Shown one piece after another: positions 57,596-64,000 of a DNA stretch of 64,000 nt. The stretch is taken from NCBI RefSeq assembly GCF_036322805.1, contig NZ_AP027272.1, forward strand, positions 3,596,001 through 3,660,000. Reading direction: 5' to 3'. This stretch comes from Planctobacterium marinum. Its GTDB lineage: Bacteria; Pseudomonadota; Gammaproteobacteria; Enterobacterales; Alteromonadaceae. A program made the position numbers and the translations under genes. The notes beneath the pieces were generated by a model, which worked only from the letters and a program-made list of their open reading frames with translations, made no database searches and had not been told where the DNA came from. Positions within the stretch are counted from its first letter, which is position 1. Every line of letters begins with the position of its first letter.

Positions 57596-58474
57596 CTACT
57601 TACTTTGAGACAACTTTCCTTGTTTCATCAGTTTTTCTATGGTTCCCGCAACCTCTCCGTTCACTTCTTCCAGTTGCCCTTTGGTTAAAGAGCGTCGCCA
57701 CTTGTCTTTGTTTGTAGGCTGCACGGTAATTTTAAACCTTTCCAGCACCTGCTCAGCGTCTTCAAGCCCAATGAAATCAACCAATTCCCTGATGACTGAT
57801 TCATCTTCCATCATTTTGTCGTAATTGATATCGAACACTTGTGATTTAGGAACAACTTTTAACTGCTCTTCTGCAATCTCAATACACTTACGCCATTGCC
57901 TTGCACAAACCAACTCAACTGTTAGAGCCCTTGCGTCTTCATCTATACCGTTATATCTTGGCCCCCATGTCATTTGCCCCCGTTTTAAGAAGATCCCCTT
58001 GAGCATATTGACTATGTACCAAATAGCGTACCGGTAATTTTTCAACGGGAAATATCTGAGCTTTTTAAGCAAATACCCGCGTTCAGGTGAGCTTTTCCAC
58101 TGTCTTATAGATGACTCAGTAACCGCCCTGCCATCTCGAACTAAGTGAATAAACTTTGCTTCAGGGTAGATTTCGTATAAAAAAGCGGGGCGTAAAGAAT
58201 TTGGCACCGACTTTTCCAATAAAAATAGCGGTTTCTTAGTGCTGGCTGAGTCTACCAATTTAGGCAGTTCATTGCGAATGTATTTTTTAATACTAGCATT
58301 TACATGAGAAGGCAATAATTCATCATGAGGGACACTCTCATTTCCATATCGCCATACGTATCCAACATCGTATGGTACAGAAACAACATACCTCGACGCT
58401 GATAAAACGCTCCTTAGAAATTTAGTACCGGAACGTCCGGCACCAATCAAAAAAACAGGCGTTAAACCACTCAC
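57596..58474 (-). CDS. Sulfotransferase family protein
   Basis: The 292-residue protein begins with the 5'-phosphosulfate loop VFLIGAGRSGTKFLRSVL (7-24); the 3'-phosphate motif is FIHLVRDGRAVTESS near 122-136. Both PAPS-binding elements are classical, unlike the more divergent sulfotransferase at 44119. The target sugar is unknown. It overlaps the WbuB-like gene by four bases, so it is co-translated with the L-FucNAc cassette and might sulfate a sugar in that repeat unit. Confidence 0.88.
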   Translation of the reverse strand: MSGLTPVFLIGAGRSGTKFLRSVLSASRYVVSVPYDVGYVWRYGNESVPHDELLPSHVNASIKKYIRNELPKLVDSASTKKPLFLLEKSVPNSLRPAFLYEIYPEAKFIHLVRDGRAVTESSIRQWKSSPERGYLLKKLRYFPLKNYRYAIWYIVNMLKGIFLKRGQMTWGPRYNGIDEDARALTVELVCARQWRKCIEIAEEQLKVVPKSQVFDINYDKMMEDESVIRELVDFIGLEDAEQVLERFKITVQPTNKDKWRRSLTKGQLEEVNGEVAGTIEKLMKQGKLSQSK

Positions 58475-59658
58475 TTCACTACCTTTTTAAACTTGCTTAA
58501 TATTGCACGCTTCCCAAAATCGTGTTCTGCTTGTGTCTTGATCGCCATCCGCATGGCCGGGTCTTTGGTAAAGCTCGTCAAAAACGCGTTGAATTTTTCG
58601 TATGCCTGTTGTTGACATGTATTTGATACGGCGACCCCGAGTTCGTTTTGCTCAAGATAATTTACTAATTCTGAATCTTGTTCAACCAGCGCCAAAACGG
58701 CTAGACCAGTTGATAAATACATCATTGTTTTAGACGGGTAAGCGACGCGGATTATACCTTCGCTTAGTGGTACGATTCCGATATCACAACGGGCCATAGT
58801 AAGTAAGGCTTCTTCCAATGGTACCTGACCATAAAATTTCACATTGGTCTGTGAGTTACCTTGTATGTCAGCCTCTAATTGGCTTTTTAAAACTCCGTCG
58901 CCAAGAATGTGAAACTCAACAATTTCACTGTTTCGATATTTTTTTATTAATTCGAACAGAAAAGGCAAATTTTGCAACCGACCAAGAGAACCTGCAAAAA
59001 CCAACCGAATGATATTATCGGTTGTCTCTGTCTGCAAGCCAAACCCTTGCTCTAGTTGTTTAAAAATAAAATTATTAATCAAATGAATGTTGTTGGGGCT
59101 GGCCCCTCTTTGTACTAAAGTTCGCTTCATATCTTCAGACAAAGTTATCACCTCTTTCGCATCGCAAACATTGGCCTTATCAATACTGCTAAGCCACTTG
59201 AACAAGACTGGAACCTTAGCCAGCAAACTTTTTTTTGAGGCTTCTGGGTGAATATCCTGACAATGGTAAATATAATCGTATCCCCTAATTTTGCTCATAA
59301 ACCTGACTACAAATGCAGTTAGAATGGGTGGTGTGGTAGCCACCATCACGACATCAGCTCGAGTTCGGCTCAACACCCAGCAAAGCCAGATGCAATATCG
59401 CAGCATAATGAAGACTTTACCCGCCACGTTCATTCCCTTTTCAGAGCGCATTTTTAGGGTTTTTAGTGAGTACCCATGTTCAACCGCCCACTTTTTCCTC
59501 GCTTCAAGTTCAGAACAATGATGCACTGATGACGCTATGGATACTTGCTCAAAATTATCAGCAACTTGCTCGACAATGTCTTTCAACATGACAGCATAAG
59601 GATAATTTTGAGGCCAGAAATAGCGGTGGATTACAAGTAAGTTGCCTTTACCAGTCAT
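58471..59658 (-). CDS. wbuB: WbuB-like family 4 glycosyltransferase, probable L-FucNAc transferase
   Basis: A 395-residue GT-B enzyme. NLLVIHRYFWPQNYPYAVML opens the N-domain; YIYHCQDIHPEASKK is typical of WbuB-type transferases; LVFAGSLGRLQNLPFLFELI opens the C-domain. In E. coli O26 and related loci WbuB lies beside fnlA-fnlB-fnlC and transfers L-FucNAc. The same order here supports that role. It overlaps fnlC by eleven bases and the sulfotransferase by four. Confidence 0.85.
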   Translation of the reverse strand: MTGKGNLLVIHRYFWPQNYPYAVMLKDIVEQVADNFEQVSIASSVHHCSELEARKKWAVEHGYSLKTLKMRSEKGMNVAGKVFIMLRYCIWLCWVLSRTRADVVMVATTPPILTAFVVRFMSKIRGYDYIYHCQDIHPEASKKSLLAKVPVLFKWLSSIDKANVCDAKEVITLSEDMKRTLVQRGASPNNIHLINNFIFKQLEQGFGLQTETTDNIIRLVFAGSLGRLQNLPFLFELIKKYRNSEIVEFHILGDGVLKSQLEADIQGNSQTNVKFYGQVPLEEALLTMARCDIGIVPLSEGIIRVAYPSKTMMYLSTGLAVLALVEQDSELVNYLEQNELGVAVSNTCQQQAYEKFNAFLTSFTKDPAMRMAIKTQAEHDFGKRAILSKFKKVVK

Positions 59659-60796
59659 ATCTTGAAAATTCTTCTACATTACGCCAGCGGTTTGTGAGTT
59701 TTGCCATTCCCATTATAATCTTTAAAACTCTTAGCGATGTGTTGTTTACTTGATATTCTGCAGGAATTTCTCGTTTGGAATATAAGCTACCTTCTTGCGT
59801 TACAAGGTTGATAGCATTACAAAGTACTTCGGGGTTCAACCCAGTCAGAACAATTGAACCCGAATCCAACGCTTCGGGGCGCTCAATAGACTGCCTAAGA
59901 GTCACTGCTGGAAAATCAAGCATGGCGGATTCCTCACTAATGGTCCCACTGTCAGAAATGGCACAAAATGCTTCTTGCTGCAACTTGTTGTAGTCAAAGA
60001 AGCCAAAAGGCTTAAGAAACCTGATATCTCGTGCACCAAAATCAAGTTCGAGCTTTTCAAGACGGTTTTTGGTTCTGGGATGCGTGGAAACCACTACCGG
60101 CATTTGATAATGGTCGTGAACCGCATTAAGGCACTGGACAACTCTGGTCAAGTTTTGAGGACTATCCACATTTTCTTCGCGATGAACACTAACAATGAAA
60201 TAGCCCTGATTGTTGAGTTCCAAGTGTGAAAGAATATTGCTAGCTTTAATTTGCTCCATTTTAGCAGTCAGTACTTCAAGCATTGGTGACCCTGTCACAT
60301 AAATATGGCGATGGGGTAATCCCTCAGCTATCAAGTGACGACGAGCATTTTCCGTGTAAACCAGATTGAAATCAGCTAAATGATCTACCAATTTTCGATT
60401 TATTTCTTCCGGTACATTTGCGTCAAAACTGCGATTACCCGCTTCCATATGAAATGTTGGTATTTTCATTCGTTTTGCCATCATCACCGAAATGGCACTA
60501 TTGGTGTCACCTAGAACTAATACTGCATCAGGCTTCTCTTTGAGGATGACTTCTTCAGTTTTAATCAGTATTTCACCGAGTACTTTGCCCAAAGACGAGG
60601 TATCAACGTTAAGAAAATAGTCAGGCTCCTTTACACCTAACTCATCAAAAAAAACCTGATTTAACTCATAATCGTAATTTTGTCCGGTGTGGACCAATAC
60701 GTGATCTGTAAACTGCTCCAGTTTTTCCATGACTGCAGCGAGGCGTATTATCTCCGGACGGGTGCCCAGAATCGTCATAACTTTTAATTTTCTCAT
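59648..60796 (-). CDS. fnlC: UDP-N-acetylglucosamine 2-epimerase family, FnlC/WbjD-like
   Basis: A 382-residue non-hydrolysing 2-epimerase. LGTRPEIIRLAAVM is the N-terminal motif; FHMEAGNRSFDANVPEE and DSGTISEESAML are family sites. In this context it would epimerise C2 in the last step to UDP-L-FucNAc rather than make ManNAc. This is inferred from fnlA and fnlB next to it. It starts two bases after the fnlB stop. Confidence 0.92.
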   Translation of the reverse strand: MRKLKVMTILGTRPEIIRLAAVMEKLEQFTDHVLVHTGQNYDYELNQVFFDELGVKEPDYFLNVDTSSLGKVLGEILIKTEEVILKEKPDAVLVLGDTNSAISVMMAKRMKIPTFHMEAGNRSFDANVPEEINRKLVDHLADFNLVYTENARRHLIAEGLPHRHIYVTGSPMLEVLTAKMEQIKASNILSHLELNNQGYFIVSVHREENVDSPQNLTRVVQCLNAVHDHYQMPVVVSTHPRTKNRLEKLELDFGARDIRFLKPFGFFDYNKLQQEAFCAISDSGTISEESAMLDFPAVTLRQSIERPEALDSGSIVLTGLNPEVLCNAINLVTQEGSLYSKREIPAEYQVNNTSLRVLKIIMGMAKLTNRWRNVEEFSRYDW

Positions 60797-60798
60797 TT

Positions 60799-61911
60799 TT
60801 ATACTTTATAACTTACTGTATCAGGTGCATCAGGATTAAAATTCTCGTTAGCCCACAGCATTACAATCAACTCTTCTTCGCCGACATTGGTAATGTCATG
60901 AGACCATCCCGGCACTGTTTCAACGACTTCAGCATTTTCACCATCTATAAAGATCTCAATGTACTCTCCAGAGGTAATGTGTCGGAAACCGAACTTTGCT
61001 TCTCCCTTGATAACCAAAAATTTTTCTGTTTTAACATGGTGATAATGACCACCACGGGTAACACCGGGAAGAGCGGTGAAATAGGAAAACTGTCCGGAAT
61101 CTTTAGTCTTCAACATCTCGACGAACACCCCCCTCGGATCTGCGTGTTTCTTCAAACTGTAACTAAATGAGGACGGGGAAATGTAACTGACATAAGTTGC
61201 ATACAGTACTCTTAGAAAACTCTCTCCCACCTGAGGAATGATTAGGGTTTCTCTTGCCTGTTTGAAGCTCTTTATTGTCTCCGCCAATTCTCCTAAAGAG
61301 GTTTCATACACCGGCTCCACATTGACATAAAGCTGATTCTGAGGCTGATTTGACAGCACTGACAAAAAGGAGGTGATAACTGCACCGATATGCACTAGAT
61401 TTAACTTGGTTGCCGGATTGTGTATTTCGATCGGTATATCATGGCTAATGTTATGGCAAAATGTAGCGACTACTGAGTTGTAATTAGGTTTGCTCCATTT
61501 ACCAAAAACATTGGGCAGCCTGTATATGTAAATCGGATTGCCACTTTCCATATACAAGTTTAGCAAATGAGTTTCAGCTTTTAACTTACTCAAACCGTAA
61601 GGATTATTTCTCTCCACTTGTGTTGATGAGCTAAACACAATGGGGATGGTTTTTCCGCAGGCTTGCACTGCTTTACAAAGTATTTCAGTGAGATCTGAGT
61701 TCCCGACATAAAACTCAGTGTCATCTTTGGGTCTGTTAACGCCCGCTAGATGAAAAATAAAATCGGCATTTTGAACTAACATTGGCAGTTCTTTCAATGA
61801 GTCGCCTCGGCAAAAGCGCTGTAGGTTGACTGTGCCCATTTTTTCTAGAGAAACGCATAGGTTTTTACCGATAAAGCCGTCAGCCCCAGTGATCAATACA
61901 TTCTTATTCAT
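60799..61911 (-). CDS. fnlB: UDP-2-acetamido-2,6-dideoxy-hexulose epimerase/reductase with cupin domain, FnlB/CapF-like
   Basis: A 370-residue two-domain enzyme. The N-terminal Rossmann SDR has NVLITGADGFIGKNL, FHLAGVNRP and NPYGLSKLKAET (Y-x-x-x-K). The C-terminal cupin (about 250-370) has GVTRGGHYHHVKTEKFLVIKG with metal-binding His residues. CapF-type enzymes do C3 epimerisation in the cupin, then NADPH reduction of C4. The start overlaps the fnlA stop as ATGA. Confidence 0.95.
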   Translation of the reverse strand: MNKNVLITGADGFIGKNLCVSLEKMGTVNLQRFCRGDSLKELPMLVQNADFIFHLAGVNRPKDDTEFYVGNSDLTEILCKAVQACGKTIPIVFSSSTQVERNNPYGLSKLKAETHLLNLYMESGNPIYIYRLPNVFGKWSKPNYNSVVATFCHNISHDIPIEIHNPATKLNLVHIGAVITSFLSVLSNQPQNQLYVNVEPVYETSLGELAETIKSFKQARETLIIPQVGESFLRVLYATYVSYISPSSFSYSLKKHADPRGVFVEMLKTKDSGQFSYFTALPGVTRGGHYHHVKTEKFLVIKGEAKFGFRHITSGEYIEIFIDGENAEVVETVPGWSHDITNVGEEELIVMLWANENFNPDAPDTVSYKV

Positions 61912-62909
61912 AAATGAAGTTCCTCGCGTACCTCAGTAAGTGTAAGCAGCAACTTTTTGACCTGTTCAACATTTAATCTTTGCGTATTATGAGAATGGTA
62001 GTCTTCCTGTATCGCGTTGTTGCTATTACCATCTGATACATATTTCTCATAGTTTAGATCTCTTGAGTCCATTGAAACACGAATGAACCCCCCCAAATCT
62101 TCGGAACGAACAAGCTCCTCAGCAGAGGCAAGTGTTTCATAGAGCTTCTCACCATGGCGTGTACCAATCACGTTCACTTCAACATCAGACGCAAATAACT
62201 CTTTGAGCGCGATGGCCAGATCTTCAACCGTGCAAGCCGGCGCCTTCTTAACAAAAATATCCCCCTGTTTTGCATGTTCAAAGGCATATTGCACCAGCTG
62301 CACCGATTCACTTAATGCCATTAGGAACCGGGTCATGTCGGGATTAGTCAGAGTCAAAGGCTGATTATTTTTAATTTGTTCAATAAAACGAGGGATGACC
62401 GAACCTCTTGAATACATTACGTTTCCATAGCGCACACACGATATTTGAGTGCCTGGATTTTGTCTCGCATAAGATTGTGCGATCTTTTCCATCACAGCTT
62501 TAGTCATTCCCATTGCATTGACCGGCATAACCGCTTTGTCTGTGCTCAGGCAGACAACTTTTTTTACTCCCTGTGCAATAGCAGCTTTAAGGACATTGTC
62601 ACTACCGATAACGTTGGTTGCCACAGCCTGCATGGGAAAAAACTCGCAAGAAGGAACCTGCTTTAATGCAGCTGCATGAAAAACATAATCAATATCATTA
62701 AGAGCATGGTATATGGAATCATAATCGCGGATATCGCCAATGTAGAACTTAATACGCGAATCATTCATATATTTTGTACGCATTAAATCTTGTTTAGCTT
62801 CATCTCTGCTAAATACCCTAATTTCCTTTACATCTTTGTTTGATAACAAATATTCGGTAACAGTCTTTCCAAATGAGCCTGTCCCTCCCGTAATTAAGTA
62901 ACAACTCAT
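61908..62909 (-). CDS. fnlA: UDP-GlcNAc 4,6-dehydratase/5-epimerase, FnlA/CapE-like
   Basis: A 333-residue cytoplasmic SDR enzyme that opens the UDP-L-FucNAc pathway. TGGTGSFGKTVTEYL is the NAD(P) loop; LKQVPSCEF and LSTDKAVMPVNAMGMTKAVMEK hold the active site, with Met in the place of the usual catalytic Tyr, as in CapE. It lacks the membrane domain of the PglF-like paralogue at 50856. It is the first gene of the fnlA-fnlB-fnlC-wbuB-sulfotransferase unit. Confidence 0.95.
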   Translation of the reverse strand: MSCYLITGGTGSFGKTVTEYLLSNKDVKEIRVFSRDEAKQDLMRTKYMNDSRIKFYIGDIRDYDSIYHALNDIDYVFHAAALKQVPSCEFFPMQAVATNVIGSDNVLKAAIAQGVKKVVCLSTDKAVMPVNAMGMTKAVMEKIAQSYARQNPGTQISCVRYGNVMYSRGSVIPRFIEQIKNNQPLTLTNPDMTRFLMALSESVQLVQYAFEHAKQGDIFVKKAPACTVEDLAIALKELFASDVEVNVIGTRHGEKLYETLASAEELVRSEDLGGFIRVSMDSRDLNYEKYVSDGNSNNAIQEDYHSHNTQRLNVEQVKKLLLTLTEVREELHL

Positions 62910-63023
62910 AAAAATATCTCTATTTTGGGTCCATTTTCAGTGACGGTTTCTGTTTAGTTAGGAAAACCTAACTTTCGTTCTAATCTTAACAATTATGGAA
63001 GTAGCGTTAATTGAATCAGTTCG

Positions 63024-64000
63024 CTACCCTGAATTCGTTGGGCGAATATAATAGCGACCAAATACCCATATAGGAATAAAAAGCTTCAGAAAAAATATAA
63101 GTCCACCCTGTAGGTCAACACCAAAAAGGGAAAATAACGAAATTAAATAAACGGTATATAAAACGGCAACCAATGGGTTATTGTTTGACTTTTTCAAACT
63201 ATTCCACATCACCCTTGAAAAAGCACCTGTGAGGAACATCCCTATCGTAATCCCAATCCAAGAGAAGTTAATGAATAACTCGCCAATAAAGCCTGGAGGT
63301 GTTCCAGACATACTATCTTCCTTTCCATATATTTCTCTGGTTACAAACAGCCTGCTCTCCATTGCAGGCTTGTCCTCCCATAATACCCTAGGTATTGGCA
63401 TTACTAAGATGTTTGCAAAGGTTTCACCATACAAATACAACTCTTTTTCAGAAACTTTTCCAACAATCAACGCTAGCTTATCTATAGCAAGTAAATATGG
63501 CTTTGTCATGACATGATTGTATGTGGTTTGATATACGCTCACGTTTGCCGTATCTTCACCGCGACTAGACTCTCGTAGTAAGCCCAATCCACCTATTACG
63601 AAAACGGAGGTTACTACAAACATCTTTACCGGAAATTTTTTTTCACTCACCAAGCTTCTAACAATTAGAGCTGCAACTATATAGAGCAAAACTGATAACC
63701 TAGCATTCAAAACAACTGCTCCGGACAGCGCCAGTAAAAACATAAGCCAATGTACTACGCCGACGCCTTTACCGCCTCTCTGGGCAAATTTCAGAAGGAA
63801 GGCAACTAATAATATATCCGCCCCCCACCCTAGAAAAGCATATGATGTTCTTATTCCATCTTCTGTTACAAAAAACCTTGCCCCTAAAGCACCGGCGCTC
63901 TGCATATAGACAGCTATTAACAACGTGGCGGATATAATTGTAAATTTATGAATAAAGCGCGAACGCTTTAAGAAAGATTTTCTAACCGTGTTGAGAGAAA
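63024..64000 (-). CDS. Wzy-like polysaccharide polymerase, 5' end outside the window
   Basis: The frame is open to the last base, so the start lies to the right; a TTG at 63923 is only an internal codon. At least 325 codons are present. The visible part has about seven hydrophobic segments and a loop with LVMPIPRVLWEDKPAMESRLFV and SGTPPGFIGELFINFSW, typical of EpsG/Wzy-type repeat-unit polymerases that contain a 'P-R-x-x-W-x-x-K-P' element. It would polymerise the FucNAc-containing repeat unit. Confidence 0.75.
   Translation of the reverse strand, partial: SLNTVRKSFLKRSRFIHKFTIISATLLIAVYMQSAGALGARFFVTEDGIRTSYAFLGWGADILLVAFLLKFAQRGGKGVGVVHWLMFLLALSGAVVLNARLSVLLYIVAALIVRSLVSEKKFPVKMFVVTSVFVIGGLGLLRESSRGEDTANVSVYQTTYNHVMTKPYLLAIDKLALIVGKVSEKELYLYGETFANILVMPIPRVLWEDKPAMESRLFVTREIYGKEDSMSGTPPGFIGELFINFSWIGITIGMFLTGAFSRVMWNSLKKSNNNPLVAVLYTVYLISLFSLFGVDLQGGLIFFLKLFIPIWVFGRYYIRPTNSG

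Overview
The window looks like a chromosomal segment of a marine gammaproteobacterium of the Alteromonadales type, probably family Alteromonadaceae. The reasons are the map-glnD-dapD block, the yqcA-truC-yqcC and syd-queF-ppnN neighbourhoods, a SIS-type GlcNAc regulon with TonB receptor, hexosaminidase and FHS-family transporter, and DUF3192/DUF3301/DUF3549 proteins. All names come from reading motifs and gene order; no database search was run.

Layout. (1) 1-5689: a lasso-peptide-like RiPP locus. It holds the C-terminal end of an asparagine-synthetase-type cyclase, a TauD-like oxygenase remnant, a B2-type transglutaminase-like protease, a nucleotidyltransferase split by a frameshift at an A8 run, and an ABC exporter. 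Two of its five genes look damaged and no convincing precursor peptide is visible. (2) 5972-10307: core genes map, glnD and dapD on the plus strand. (3) 10354-13976: yqcA-truC-yqcC on the minus strand, then DUF3549 and DUF3301 genes and a GNAT gene. (4) 14201-27909: a DUF3192 lipoprotein, then a GlcNAc/chitin-oligomer regulon: transporter, nagA, SIS-type deaminase, nagK, hexosaminidase, TonB receptor, LacI regulator and a flavin-dependent halogenase. Three TGACA-ACGT-TGTCA type operators accompany it. (5) 27906-36288: syd, queF, a diguanylate cyclase, ppnN, a second DUF3192 protein, a divergent HDOD-like protein, an NAD-type isocitrate dehydrogenase, and a ComEA-like helix-hairpin-helix protein preceded by a LexA-like box. 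(6) 36376-64000: a 28-kb surface-polysaccharide locus, nearly all on the minus strand, still open at the right edge.

How the genes work together. In the GlcNAc regulon, the receptor would import chitin oligomers across the outer membrane and the hexosaminidase release GlcNAc. The FHS transporter would carry GlcNAc into the cytoplasm, where NagK, NagA and the deaminase turn it into fructose-6-phosphate, all under the LacI-type repressor. In the polysaccharide locus, galU and ugd supply UDP-glucose and UDP-glucuronate. fnlA-fnlB-fnlC plus a WbuB-like transferase make and add L-FucNAc. A PglF/WbpM-like dehydratase, a DegT aminotransferase and a PglC-like phosphoglycosyl transferase would make and prime a UDP-4-amino-sugar. 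Two flippases, three polymerase/ligase-like membrane proteins and one Wzz regulator suggest two assembly systems merged in one locus. Two sulfotransferases and a pyruvyl transferase suggest a strongly acidic, sulfated and pyruvylated glycan.

No tRNA, rRNA, CRISPR array or intact insertion sequence was recognised.
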